DNA of 18,569 nucleotides from Bacteroidota bacterium (GCA_022708385.1 JAKIYU010000015.1:1-18569); one strand, 5' to 3'; shown: positions 7,375-15,849, counted from the first letter of the stretch. Made by a program: numbers and translations. Notes: generated by a model not told the origin, from the sequence alone.

Positions 7375-7638
7375 ATGAAAAAACGCATATTTCGGGGGCG
7401 TCCGGCAAACTTTTCTCAGAAAGAAATAGATGCTTGTTTAGATAAAAAACTTGACAGCAATCTATACAAAAATTACAGCAGATGTCATAAATGCGGATTA
7501 TCCCCCGAAAAACTCATCTGGATTGAATTTACAAGCCCCCCATGGACATGGAAAGCCCGTTGCGGCCTGCAGGGTCCGCTATCGCTATGTCCTGCATGCG
7601 GGATACAGGTAGAAATTATTGTGAAGGTTCGGAGTTAG
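7375..7638 (+). CDS. small four-cysteine (zinc-ribbon-like) protein
   Basis: Hypothetical protein of 87 residues. Two CxxC pairs (C37/C40 and C72/C75) separated by about 30 residues suggest one structural zinc site. The N-terminus is basic (KKRIFRGRP). The 18-nt spacing after the ADP-ribosylglycohydrolase gene suggests co-transcription and perhaps a linked role. I do not recognise the family; nucleic-acid binding is possible but not shown. Confidence 0.6.
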   Translation: MKKRIFRGRPANFSQKEIDACLDKKLDSNLYKNYSRCHKCGLSPEKLIWIEFTSPPWTWKARCGLQGPLSLCPACGIQVEIIVKVRS

Positions 7639-7815
7639 AGTAGGTATTTGTATTTACATAAATTTTTAAAATTTTTTTTATATTGTAACGCACATTACTG
7701 TAATGGTTGTTTTGGTAAAAAAAATACGGTTTTTTAATCTCTTTAATTATCAATGAATGCTTGATTTTTGTAACAGAATATGTAACAAAATTTTTCACGA
7801 AACCCTCTTTTTTTG

Positions 7816-7823
7816 TAACATTG
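7816..7823 (+). promoter_or_regulatory. candidate -7 promoter box for the purH-mreBCD operon
   Basis: TAACATTG differs at one base from TAnnTTTG. Its surroundings (TTTTTTTG before, CA after) closely match the box upstream of the tRNA-Val gene. It lies 28 nt before the purH start codon. No clear -33 element is visible. Confidence 0.5.
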
Positions 7824-7851
7824 CATACCCTTTAATAATGTCATTTATATT

Positions 7852-9369
7852 ATGAAAAAAATACGCTCGGCATTGGTTTCGGTGTACCATAAAGAAGGTC
7901 TGGATGCGCTTTTGCAAGAACTGCATAAAAACGGCGTGGTTTTCTATTCCACCGGCGGCACTTACGACTATATCACATCGTTGGGTTTGCCGGCCGTAAA
8001 AGTGGAAATTCTGACCTCGTATCCCTCTATCCTTAATGGGCGGGTCAAGACACTTCATCCCAAGGTGTTCGGCGGCATACTGGCTCGCAGGGATGTGGCA
8101 TCGGATGGCATGGAACTTACACAATATGGCATTCCGGAAATTGACCTTGTAATTGTTGACTTGTATCCTTTTGAACAAACACTGGCTGCCGGGGCCACCC
8201 ACGAAGATATCATCGAAAAAATAGACATAGGTGGTATTTCTCTCATTCGGGCCGCGGCCAAGAATTACAACGATGTGGTCATTATTCCCTCATCAGCTTA
8301 TTATAACTCGTTCCTCGACCTGCTTGTTGCGCAAAAAGCCGCAACCACAACCGAACAAAGGCAATATTTTGCTGCTGCAGCCTTTGCCGTTTCTTCGCAC
8401 TACGACACCGCCATCTTCCATTACATGAACAGGCAGGCCGGCATACCTGCCCTGCGCATCAGCAGTGACCACAGAAACATACTCCGCTATGGTGAAAACC
8501 CGCACCAGAAAGGTTCCTTTTACGGAAATCAGGATGAGGTTTTTGAAAAACTCAATGGCAAGGAAATATCTTACAACAACTTACTTGACCTTGACGCCGC
8601 ATTAGCCTTGATAAATGATTTTGAGGAAACCACTTTTGCCATTATCAAACACAACAATGCCTGTGGCATAGCCAGCCGTCCCACTTTGAGCGAAGCATGG
8701 GATGCTGCCCTGGCCGGAGACCCTGTATCGGCTTATGGTGGCATACTGGTAACCAATACCATTATAGATGAAGAAACGGCTAAAAAAATAAACACCCTCT
8801 TTTTCGAAATCATTGCCGCACCTGACTACGAAAAAAATTCTTTTGAAATATTAAAACAAAAGAAAAATAGAGTAATTTTGAAGGTTAAAACCACGCAGTT
8901 TGCACCTTACACGTACCGAAGTGCGCTTAATGGCGTTCTGGAGCAGGATAGAGACAACTCAACCGAAACTAAGGCAAGCCTCATTCCAGCTACAACAACG
9001 ATACCTACGGAGGCAGAAACAGAAGACCTGCTTTTTGCCAACAAAGTAGTTAAGCATACCAAGTCGAACTGTATAGTGCTTGTCAAAGGTAAACAGCTTC
9101 TGGCAAGCGGTACAGGGCAAACGTCGAGGGTCGATGCACTGAAGCAGGCTATTGTTAAAGCCAAAGAATTTGGCTTTGACCTAAAGGGTGCGGTGATGGC
9201 CTCGGATGCATTCTTTCCTTTTCCCGACTGTGTTGAACTGGCACACAGGGAAGGCATTACTGCGGTTATACAACCCGGAGGGTCTATACATGATAAACTC
9301 TCGGTTGATTACTGCAACAAAAACAGCGTGGCCATGGTTTTTACAGGGATACGACATTTTAAACATTAA
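7852..9369 (+). CDS. purH: bifunctional AICAR transformylase / IMP cyclohydrolase
   Basis: Catalyses the last two steps of purine synthesis: formylation of AICAR using 10-formyl-tetrahydrofolate, then ring closure to IMP. Cytosolic, 505 residues, the usual Bacteroidota length. The N-terminal MGS-like cyclohydrolase domain (about 1-120) has VFYSTGGT and GRVKTLHP. The transformylase domain has LRYGENPHQ and the catalytic pair K266-H267 in IKHNNACG, where many other PurH proteins have KHTNPCG. The C-terminus carries SDAFFPFPD and IQPGGSI. It is the first gene of a tight operon; mreB begins 15 nt after it. Confidence 0.98.
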   Translation: MKKIRSALVSVYHKEGLDALLQELHKNGVVFYSTGGTYDYITSLGLPAVKVEILTSYPSILNGRVKTLHPKVFGGILARRDVASDGMELTQYGIPEIDLVIVDLYPFEQTLAAGATHEDIIEKIDIGGISLIRAAAKNYNDVVIIPSSAYYNSFLDLLVAQKAATTTEQRQYFAAAAFAVSSHYDTAIFHYMNRQAGIPALRISSDHRNILRYGENPHQKGSFYGNQDEVFEKLNGKEISYNNLLDLDAALALINDFEETTFAIIKHNNACGIASRPTLSEAWDAALAGDPVSAYGGILVTNTIIDEETAKKINTLFFEIIAAPDYEKNSFEILKQKKNRVILKVKTTQFAPYTYRSALNGVLEQDRDNSTETKASLIPATTTIPTEAETEDLLFANKVVKHTKSNCIVLVKGKQLLASGTGQTSRVDALKQAIVKAKEFGFDLKGAVMASDAFFPFPDCVELAHREGITAVIQPGGSIHDKLSVDYCNKNSVAMVFTGIRHFKH

Positions 9370-9384
9370 AATAATAGATATAAA

Positions 9385-10392
9385 ATGGGACTTTTTTCAT
9401 TTCTGACGCGGGAAATTGCCATTGACCTCGGAACAGCCAATACAGTTATCATTCACAACGACAAAGTAGTGGTGGATGAACCATCCATAGTTGCTATTGA
9501 AAGAACCACAGGCAAAATTTTAGCCGTGGGTAAAAAAGCCCAAATGATGCATGGCAAAACACACGAAAATATAAAAACTGTTCGTCCTTTACGCGACGGT
9601 GTAATTGCCGACTTTCAGGCTGCAGAGCACATGATACGCGAAATGATTAAAATGATTTCGCCAAAGAAATCATTATTTCCGCCCTCGCTCAAAATGGTTA
9701 TCTGCATACCTTCGGGTATCACCGAAGTGGAAGAACGCGCTGTGCGTGATTCTGCCGAGCAGTCGGGCGCCAAAGAGGTAAGGCTTATACACGAACCTAT
9801 GGCCGCCGCTATTGGTATTGGCATTGATGTACTCATGATTATTGATATCGGCGGCGGCACCACCGAGGTGGCGGTTATTGCCCTGGGGGGTATTGTTTGC
9901 AACAAATCCATTCGTATTGCCGGCGATGACTTTAACAGCGATATTGAAGAATATATGCGCAAGCAGCATAACATACACATTGGCGAACGCAGCTCCGAGC
10001 GCATCAAAATAGAAGTAGGCGCAGCCATGAGCGAAATCGAAAACCCACCGGAAGACTTTGCTGTACATGGCAGGGATATGCTTACAGGCATTCCCAAGGA
10101 AATAGTGGTCAACTATGCCGAAATTGCACACGCGCTTGATAAATCAATTACCAAGATTGAAACGGCAGTTCTTAATGCCCTAGAACTTACCCCTCCAGAG
10201 TTGGCGGCCGATATTTACCGCACAGGCATTTACCTGGCCGGTGGCGGTTCGCTGCTGCGCGGTCTCGACAAGCGTATCTCCATCAAAACCAAATTGCCCG
10301 TTCATATTGCTGAAGACCCCTTACGGGCTGTAGCAAGAGGTACAGGAATTGCCCTGAAAAATTTCGATAAGTTTACGTTCCTTATCAAATAG
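9385..10392 (+). CDS. mreB: rod shape-determining protein MreB
   Basis: Bacterial actin that polymerises under the inner membrane and guides elongation-phase peptidoglycan synthesis. It has 335 residues, close to the usual length. Phosphate-1 motif DLGTANT (14-20), phosphate-2 motif DIGGGTTEVAV and the adenosine motif GIYLAGGGSLLRG are all present. The N-terminus MGLFSFLTRE resembles the membrane-binding leader of other MreBs. The mreC start codon follows the stop codon directly, so translation is probably coupled. Confidence 0.98.
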   Translation: MGLFSFLTREIAIDLGTANTVIIHNDKVVVDEPSIVAIERTTGKILAVGKKAQMMHGKTHENIKTVRPLRDGVIADFQAAEHMIREMIKMISPKKSLFPPSLKMVICIPSGITEVEERAVRDSAEQSGAKEVRLIHEPMAAAIGIGIDVLMIIDIGGGTTEVAVIALGGIVCNKSIRIAGDDFNSDIEEYMRKQHNIHIGERSSERIKIEVGAAMSEIENPPEDFAVHGRDMLTGIPKEIVVNYAEIAHALDKSITKIETAVLNALELTPPELAADIYRTGIYLAGGGSLLRGLDKRISIKTKLPVHIAEDPLRAVARGTGIALKNFDKFTFLIK

Positions 10393-11223
10393 ATGCGCAA
10401 TATTCTTAACTTTATCTGGAAGAACCATTTCTTTTTCCTATTTCTGTTACTTGAAACGGTATGTTTGGTTATTGTTATACAGAACAACGATTACCAAAGG
10501 GCAGCGTTTATCAATAAAACAAGCGAATTTTTTGCTTCTGTAAATAAACGCATAACCAACATTTACGATTACTTCAACCTGGCCGAGATTAACCGTCAGC
10601 TATCTGAGGAAAATGCACGTTTACGCGCACAAACTATAACATCATTTAACCTTACCGACACCAATACCTTTGCTATTAATGACACTTTGTATAAGCAGGA
10701 ATATACCTACATCCAGGCAAAAGTTGTCAACAACTCCATTAACAGGCGTAAAAACTTCATTACATTGAACAAAGGCAGCAATCATGGTATCAAAAAAGAC
10801 ATGGGTGTCATTTCACCACAAGGCGTTGTGGGCATTGTGGCTGATGTGTCACCTAATTACACTACCGTTATGTCATTGCTACACATAGATTCGAAAATTT
10901 CCGCCCAGTTAAAAAACACAAACCACATAGGTTCGCTTGTATGGGAAGGTATCAATTACCGCAAAGGCAAGCTGAATGATATGCCCACCCATGTGGTGCT
11001 ACATGTTGGCGACACCCTCGTTACAAGCGGATTCTCAGCTATTTTTCCACAAGGTATTGACCTGGGTTATGTTCTTGATTTTTCACTGCGGAACGGCGAA
11101 ATGTTTTATGATGTGGATATTGCATTTACTGTCGATTTCAATAATTTGGCCTATGTATATGTGGTTAATAACCTGCTAAAAGAAGAACGGTCAAAACTCG
11201 AAAAAAAAACAGCGCATGATTAG
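10393..11223 (+). CDS. mreC: rod shape-determining protein MreC
   Basis: Bitopic membrane protein of the elongasome, linking MreB to the periplasmic synthesis enzymes. It has 276 residues. A basic N-terminus and one membrane helix (about 12-30) are followed by a coiled coil (about 55-80, with LAEINRQLSEENARLRAQ). The periplasmic beta domain contains ITLNKGSNHGIKKDMGVIS and GVVGIVADVS, both typical of MreC. It begins immediately after mreB and overlaps mreD by 8 nt. Confidence 0.95.
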   Translation: MRNILNFIWKNHFFFLFLLLETVCLVIVIQNNDYQRAAFINKTSEFFASVNKRITNIYDYFNLAEINRQLSEENARLRAQTITSFNLTDTNTFAINDTLYKQEYTYIQAKVVNNSINRRKNFITLNKGSNHGIKKDMGVISPQGVVGIVADVSPNYTTVMSLLHIDSKISAQLKNTNHIGSLVWEGINYRKGKLNDMPTHVVLHVGDTLVTSGFSAIFPQGIDLGYVLDFSLRNGEMFYDVDIAFTVDFNNLAYVYVVNNLLKEERSKLEKKTAHD

Positions 11224-11749
11224 AATTGTCACATCTAATATTTTACGATTTCTTGTGCTTACAGCTATACAGGTGGCAGTGCTTAACCACATACATTTAA
11301 GCGGCTATGTCAATCCTTACCTCTACATTTTATTTATTCTTATTCTGCCATTCGAAACTCCAAAGTGGCTTCTTCTTATAGTGGCATTTTTTCAGGGATT
11401 GGTTATCGACCTTTTTGTGCAGACTCCGGGTATGCATGCTGCAGCCTGTGTGTTTATGGCTTTCCTGAGGCCATTAATTGCAGCTACCATTTCTTCCAAA
11501 AAAGAATATGAACCCGGCATTCAACCGTCCATACAGGATTTGGGATTTAACTGGTTTCTTACCTACAGTGCCATTCTAACAGTGGCACATCATACGATAC
11601 TTTTCATGATGGAGGTTTTTCATTTTTATGAATTTGCAATAACAATACAAAGAATTTTATACAGCTCTGTAATTACCCTGATTCTTATCATATTGAGCCA
11701 ATATATTTTCTACAGGAAACCACGAAATATAATTTCAGGCAAAATCTGA
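11216..11749 (+). CDS. mreD: rod shape-determining protein MreD
   Basis: Polytopic inner-membrane partner of MreC, 177 residues. Hydrophobic segments are visible near residues 7-25, 33-60, 65-95, 110-130 and 145-165. Identification rests on position after mreC, length, and the membrane pattern with FFQGLVIDLF, similar to other Bacteroidota MreD proteins. It is the last gene of the operon here; penicillin-binding protein 2 (mrdA) and rodA do not follow. Confidence 0.9.
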   Translation: MIRIVTSNILRFLVLTAIQVAVLNHIHLSGYVNPYLYILFILILPFETPKWLLLIVAFFQGLVIDLFVQTPGMHAAACVFMAFLRPLIAATISSKKEYEPGIQPSIQDLGFNWFLTYSAILTVAHHTILFMMEVFHFYEFAITIQRILYSSVITLILIILSQYIFYRKPRNIISGKI

Positions 11750-11766
11750 TAGTTTTTATTTTTTTG

Positions 11767-11774
11767 TAATTTTG
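11767..11774 (+). promoter_or_regulatory. -7 promoter box for tRNA-Val
   Basis: TAATTTTG matches TAnnTTTG exactly. It ends 12 nt before the mature tRNA 5' end, a spacing that suits initiation just ahead of the tRNA. No clear -33 TTG is visible. Confidence 0.6.
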
Positions 11775-11786
11775 CAACACATTAGA

Positions 11787-11861
11787 GGGATGTTAGCTCA
11801 GTTGGTTTAGAGCATCGCCTTGACAGGGCGGGGGTCAGCGGTTCGAATCCACTACATCCCA
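11787..11861 (+). tRNA. tRNA-Val(GAC)
   Basis: Complete cloverleaf. Acceptor GGGATGT/ACATCCC (11787-11793 with 11854-11860), D stem GCTC/GAGC, anticodon stem TCGCC/GGCGG with loop TTGACAG (anticodon GAC at 11822-11824), five-nt variable loop, and T arm with TTCGAAT. Discriminator A is at 11861 and CCA is not encoded. One C-A mismatch sits in the T stem (11839 with 11851). The anticodon reads GUC and GUU valine codons. Confidence 0.93.
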
Positions 11862-11976
11862 CAAACAACAAACGCTTCGAGAGGAGTTTTTTGTTTTCTG
11901 TAGCTTGTAAACGAAGTTTACAAAAGCGTAAGAAAACAAAAAAAGAGGCCATGAAATGGCGGCGTTTGTTGTTTGT
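11861..11976. repeat. nested palindrome starting at the tRNA-Val 3' end
   Basis: Outer arms ACAAACAACAAACGC (11861-11875) and GCGTTTGTTGTTTGT (11962-11976) pair perfectly over 15 bp. Middle arms TTTTTTGTTTTCT (11887-11899) and AGAAAACAAAAAA (11931-11943) pair over 13 bp. The core TTGTAAAC-GAA-GTTTACAA (11905-11923) pairs over 8 bp. A side hairpin GCCAT-GAA-ATGGC lies at 11948-11960, also with a GAA loop. The left arm begins on the tRNA discriminator base. It is too long and structured for a simple terminator; a palindromic mobile repeat or structured RNA are alternatives. Confidence 0.8.
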
Positions 11977-12118
11977 ATCCCCCCAACGCCTGACTTCAAA
12001 GTTTTTTTAAAACTACTTTTCCGAAAAGCTGCATTAAATCCGCATTTTTTAAAACATACTTTGTAGTGCCTAATTAAACCTTAACTTGGATTAAAAAAAC
12101 AGTAACCAACACAATTAT
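11977..12118. other. non-coding gap between the palindrome and the SDR gene end
   Basis: No gene or RNA is recognisable. The stretch TTTTTTAAAAC occurs twice, near 12003 and 12047, with no evident role. Confidence 0.4.
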
Positions 12119-12943
12119 TCAAGCGTTATTTATGCACTTTTCCTCTTTTTTCATTTCTCTGTAGATAAGAATATCTGCTAATGTGGGGCATCTTTTGTAA
12201 AGCCATGCCAGTATTTTGCCTTGAGTAGTGAGTACTATTTCACGTTTTCTTTTTCTAATAGCTTTTATAATATGTCGTGCCACCTCTTCGCTGCTCATCA
12301 TCTGAGATTCATTACGCGGCGATTCTTTCTGTGGTAAACCTTCTTTGTTGAGTGCTGTAAAACGTATATTACTGCTTGTAAAGCCGGGGTGGACAATAAG
12401 CACATGCAAATTATCCTTTAAATATTCAACCCTAAGCGTTCTTAAAAAACCGTTCATAGCGTGCTTTGAGGCACTATAGCCGGTACGTCCGGGTAAAGGA
12501 GTTATACCTGCCAGTGATGAAACACCTATTAAGCTCCCTCCTTCTTTTAATATATAAGGCAAGGCATATTTTGTGCAATACAGCATGCCATAAAAATTAA
12601 TATCCATCAACTTTTTAATCACATCAGTTTGAACATCTTCGAACATGGCACGCATAGATATTCCTGCATTATTTATCAATATATCAATCTTTCCAAATTT
12701 GTCTATTGTTTTATGTATAAGGTTTTTACATTCATCTTCCGAACTTACATCAGCTTTTACTGAAAGCACAGCCCCCGACATCGAAAGAATTTCTTTTTCT
12801 GTTAACTCTAATTTGTCTTTAGAACGTGCAGCAATAACCACATGAGCACCTTCCTTTGCGAATTGAATAGCACAAGCCCTGCCAATGCCCGACGAAGCAC
12901 CTGTAATGACTACAACTTTATTCTTAAAATATAAATCTTTCAT
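12119..12943 (-). CDS. short-chain dehydrogenase/reductase (SDR), classical type
   Basis: NAD(P)-dependent oxidoreductase of 274 residues with a Rossmann fold. Cofactor motif TGASSGIG at 14-21, NNAG at 91-94, catalytic Ser in VSSLAG (about 142-143) and YSASK (Y156, K160) are all present. The R40 following the second strand (IAAR) suggests NADPH preference. The ATG at 12943 is chosen over an upstream GTG at 12973, which would overlap the preceding gene and add an unusual leader. The gene lies 22 nt after the GNAT-like gene, so the two probably form an operon. The substrate is unknown. Confidence 0.9.
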   Translation of the reverse strand: MKDLYFKNKVVVITGASSGIGRACAIQFAKEGAHVVIAARSKDKLELTEKEILSMSGAVLSVKADVSSEDECKNLIHKTIDKFGKIDILINNAGISMRAMFEDVQTDVIKKLMDINFYGMLYCTKYALPYILKEGGSLIGVSSLAGITPLPGRTGYSASKHAMNGFLRTLRVEYLKDNLHVLIVHPGFTSSNIRFTALNKEGLPQKESPRNESQMMSSEEVARHIIKAIRKRKREIVLTTQGKILAWLYKRCPTLADILIYREMKKEEKCINNA

Positions 12944-12965
12944 ATTTTTTAGTCGACAGTTTAAT

Positions 12966-14099
12966 TTAAACACTATAATTCAATTGTTTTACGTAACATC
13001 TGGCTCTTTTGTGTTGTCTGTACTCATAAGGTCCCCATATATTAGTTAATTTGCTGTTGTTTTCGAGTGTACGTGTAACCTCCACCTCTTTTACTTTATG
13101 ATTGATAAGAGATTGCAGGTTCTTTTCAAAAATGATGCTATGCACACCCTTGTTTTGATAATCGGGGCGAACTCCGATAAGTAACAAATCAGCGACCTTG
13201 TGCGACTTTATGGCTTTTAAGATGTAAAACAACCCCAAGGGAAATAGCTTACCACGAGCTTTTTGCAGAGCTCCAGAAATAGATGGTGTAACAATACCAA
13301 AAGCCACGGGTTCATCTTTTTCATTAATAATTATTGACAAATAATCCGGAAGGAACAATGAATTCAATTCTTTCATTATATTATCCTTAACAGCAGGAGT
13401 TAGTTTTATATATCCAGGCAAATCTCCGTAAATATCATTCAATAAATTAAATAATAAATCTGTATATTTAAGTGCTTCATTTTTGGTAGTGAATTCTAAA
13501 TTTCTCAATTTATAGCGTTCTTTAATAAGAGCCGATACTTTTAATATTTTTTCAGGCATCCTTTCAGGTACTTTAATATTAAATTCTATCCAGTCGGCAT
13601 CCTTAACATAGCCATAATTCTTAATCAACTTATCATAATACGGATAATTGTATGTGGCATAAGACGTTGGAATTTCATCAAAGCCCTCAACAAGTACTCC
13701 AGTAGGATCGAAAGAAATAAATCCCAGAGGTCCGTTAACCATTTCAGCATTTTTCTCTATACCCCATTTCTCAACTTCAAACAATAAGGCATTTACAACG
13801 TCCTGATCTTCAATAAAATCGAACCATCCAAAACGTATAAAGGTTTTATCATACTTTTTATTAATAGCATAATTGAATATACCAGCTATACGACCAACTA
13901 TAACATTATCTCTAAAAGCCATCCAGTAACGGGCTTCACAAAATTCAAAAGCAGGGTTTTTCCTTTTATCAAGTGTCTTCATCTCTTTTGAAATAAGAGG
14001 CGGCACATAATACTTTGAATGTTTATACAGCTTAAAAGGAAATTTAATGAATGCGCACAATTCTTTTTTGCTTTGTACTTCCTTTATTATTATTGGCAT
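12966..14099 (-). CDS. GNAT-like acyltransferase, two-lobed
   Basis: Predicted N-acyltransferase-superfamily protein of 377 residues, about twice the length of a single GNAT domain. The C-terminal lobe has an acyl-CoA-binding motif near 307-324 (LIGVRPDYQNKGVHSIIF, with the R/Q-x-x-G region at 311-318). The N-terminal half (to about 180) appears to be a second, degenerate GNAT-like fold (MAFRDNVIVGRIAGIFN). Similar uncharacterised proteins of about 380 residues occur in Bacteroidota. It is the first gene of a minus-strand pair with the SDR gene. The acyl acceptor is unknown. Confidence 0.7.
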   Translation of the reverse strand: MPIIIKEVQSKKELCAFIKFPFKLYKHSKYYVPPLISKEMKTLDKRKNPAFEFCEARYWMAFRDNVIVGRIAGIFNYAINKKYDKTFIRFGWFDFIEDQDVVNALLFEVEKWGIEKNAEMVNGPLGFISFDPTGVLVEGFDEIPTSYATYNYPYYDKLIKNYGYVKDADWIEFNIKVPERMPEKILKVSALIKERYKLRNLEFTTKNEALKYTDLLFNLLNDIYGDLPGYIKLTPAVKDNIMKELNSLFLPDYLSIIINEKDEPVAFGIVTPSISGALQKARGKLFPLGLFYILKAIKSHKVADLLLIGVRPDYQNKGVHSIIFEKNLQSLINHKVKEVEVTRTLENNSKLTNIWGPYEYRQHKRARCYVKQLNYSV

Positions 14100-14121
14100 A
14101 TTTTTAAGTATATAATAAATG

Positions 14122-14129
14122 CAAAATTA
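14122..14129 (-). promoter_or_regulatory. -7 promoter box for the GNAT-SDR operon
   Basis: Read on the minus strand this is TAATTTTG, an exact TAnnTTTG match, 22 nt before the GNAT-like start codon. It lies in the 126-nt divergent gap shared with the histidine kinase gene. Confidence 0.5.
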
Positions 14130-14177
14130 ATAAAAACAAAAATAGAAATTGTTATTAATTTTTTACATGTATTTTTT

Positions 14178-14201
14178 TAATTTTGTACGAATTTATATTT
14201 G
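14178..14201 (+). promoter_or_regulatory. two candidate -7 boxes for the two-component operon
   Basis: TAATTTTG (14178-14185) and TATATTTG (14194-14201) both fit TAnnTTTG. They lie 40 and 24 nt before the histidine kinase start codon. Only one may be used; AT richness raises the chance of a false match. Confidence 0.45.
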
Positions 14202-14225
14202 CTTTAAATTCGTTAAATAAAAATT

Positions 14226-15188
14226 ATGGTTATCAAATTAATGATTTTGATAACAATTGCATTGCATATTATTGCAGCTGTTATATCATTAAGACTAATC
14301 AAAAGAACAAAATACAGATTATCGTGGATACTTATTACACTTGGCTTTTTATTTCTACTGATAAGAAGGGTTATTGAATCATTGTCAGTTTTCAATATTG
14401 AGTCTAATGTTGAAGAACACAGTAATATATATGTCTGGTTAGGTATAGCCACCTCATTTTTCTTTGCTGTAGGGCTAATACTGGTAAGTAAAATATTCGA
14501 TTATATGAATAAAATGGAAAAGGAAAAAAGAGATAATGAAAAGAAATTTTTATCTATCATCATTCAAACAGAAGAAAAAGAAAGAGAAAGGATAGCCAAA
14601 GATATTCACGACGGGCTTGGACCACTAATATCAACAATAAAGATGTCAGTATCGGCGCTAAAAAATGAAAGGACCCACAATAAATCAGAAATAATACAAA
14701 ACCTTGAGCTTGTTATAAATGAATCCCTTAAAACACTTAAAGATATCTCGGATAATCTCAGTCCGCATGTTATTGAGAATTTTGGTCTTATTAAAGCTAT
14801 GCGAAATTTTATTTATAAAATTAATGCATCAGAAGTTATTTCAATTGATTTTATATCTCCTGCCGAAAGCAAACGCTTGCCTCAAAACATTGAAATTGCA
14901 TTATACAGGGTTTTATGTGAACTCATCAACAACACCATCAAGCATGCCAATGCTGGTATCATTTCAATAAATATGACCTACGACATAAATCAAGTTCATA
15001 TAGACTACAGTGATGATGGATTGGGCTTTGAAACAGACACTTTGTTCAAGCCACAGATGTTGGGTAGTGGATTTTATAATATTTTTTCCAGAATAAGTTC
15101 ACTTAATGGAAGTATAGAAACCATTTCAACTCCCGGGAATGGCATACAGGTTAAAATAAAAATACCAATCACAAATGAAAGAAAATAA
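14226..15188 (+). CDS. sensor histidine kinase, NarX/DesK type (HisKA_3)
   Basis: Membrane sensor kinase of 320 residues. Three hydrophobic segments occupy about 4-23, 32-48 and 70-92, with only a short loop outside, so the signal may be sensed in the membrane. A coiled-coil linker (95-125) leads to the phosphoacceptor site RIAKDIHDGLG with H128. The ATPase domain has an N box ELINNTIKHA (N235), DDGLG (263-267) and GSGFYNIFSR (280-289). It overlaps the response regulator gene by 14 nt, so the two are translated together and are cognate partners. Confidence 0.92.
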   Translation: MVIKLMILITIALHIIAAVISLRLIKRTKYRLSWILITLGFLFLLIRRVIESLSVFNIESNVEEHSNIYVWLGIATSFFFAVGLILVSKIFDYMNKMEKEKRDNEKKFLSIIIQTEEKERERIAKDIHDGLGPLISTIKMSVSALKNERTHNKSEIIQNLELVINESLKTLKDISDNLSPHVIENFGLIKAMRNFIYKINASEVISIDFISPAESKRLPQNIEIALYRVLCELINNTIKHANAGIISINMTYDINQVHIDYSDDGLGFETDTLFKPQMLGSGFYNIFSRISSLNGSIETISTPGNGIQVKIKIPITNERK

Positions 15189-15828
15189 AACATATAACAT
15201 CATGATTGTTGACGACCATGTGCTATTCCGCAACGGTTTGAAACTCTTGCTGAATTCACAACCCGATTTTAAAGTCGTTGCAGAAGCATCAAACGGTATC
15301 GAATTTCTTAAAAACCTTGAATTTATACCCGTCGATATTGTTTTACTTGACATAGCCATGCCCGAAATGAATGGTATTGAAGCAGCAACCATTGCCTTTG
15401 AAAGATATCCTGAGCTAAAAATTATTGCCTTGTCGATGTATGGCGAAGAAGCATATTACTACAAAATGCTCGAAGCTGGTGTATCTGGCTTTTTAATTAA
15501 AGAATCAAATATTGACGAAGTTTACGCAGCATTACGCTCTGTTGCCGAAGGCAAAACATTCTTCTCGCAAGAGCTTCTGCAAAAACTGATTAAAAATATC
15601 ACTTCCCTTAATAATAATTCCAAAATAAACGACCTTTCCGAACGTGAAACAGAAATCATAGCCCTTATTTGTCAGGGTTATTCTAATCAGGAAATATCCG
15701 AAAAACTTCACCTAGGCAAACGTACAGTTGAAAAACACAGAGCCAATATCCTTATTAAAACAGATTCAAAAAACACAGCCAGTTTAGTGATGTTTGCCAT
15801 AAAAAACAATATTGTTAAAATCTTGTGA
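15175..15828 (+). CDS. response regulator, NarL/FixJ family
   Basis: DNA-binding regulator of 217 residues. The receiver domain has the acidic pair D13-D14, phosphoacceptor D59 in VLLDIAMPEMNG, S88 and K110. A LuxR-type helix-turn-helix (about 152-212) contains LSERETEIIALICQGYSNQE and RTVEKHRANIL. It is the partner of the overlapping upstream kinase. Candidate palindromic sites lie directly downstream, ahead of the Hdr operon. Confidence 0.95.
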   Translation: MKENKTYNIMIVDDHVLFRNGLKLLLNSQPDFKVVAEASNGIEFLKNLEFIPVDIVLLDIAMPEMNGIEAATIAFERYPELKIIALSMYGEEAYYYKMLEAGVSGFLIKESNIDEVYAALRSVAEGKTFFSQELLQKLIKNITSLNNNSKINDLSERETEIIALICQGYSNQEISEKLHLGKRTVEKHRANILIKTDSKNTASLVMFAIKNNIVKIL

Positions 15829-15831
15829 TTA

Positions 15832-15849
15832 ATACGTATTTATACGTAT
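15832..15849. promoter_or_regulatory. tandem ATACGTAT palindromes, candidate operator
   Basis: Two copies of the 8-bp palindrome ATACGTAT are separated by TT, giving a 10-bp period, one helical turn. A further inverted repeat ACTTA/TAAGT (15852-15868) follows. They begin 3 nt after the response regulator stop codon and about 90 bp before the candidate hdr promoter. Short palindromes fit LuxR-type dimers; a transcript hairpin is an alternative. Confidence 0.4.

Noticed and set aside
9615..10131. Two long overlapping minus-strand frames
   Set aside because: They are shadows of mreB, which has all its nucleotide-binding motifs in the plus frame.
12119..12973. Longer SDR start at a GTG (12973)
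   Set aside because: It would overlap the upstream stop codon and add a leader unlike other SDRs; the ATG at 12943 leaves a normal 22-nt gap and places the cofactor motif at residue 14.
14183..14377. Alternative 64-codon frame at the start of the histidine kinase gene
   Set aside because: The kinase frame from 14226 has membrane segments and continues into the kinase domains; the alternative shows no features.
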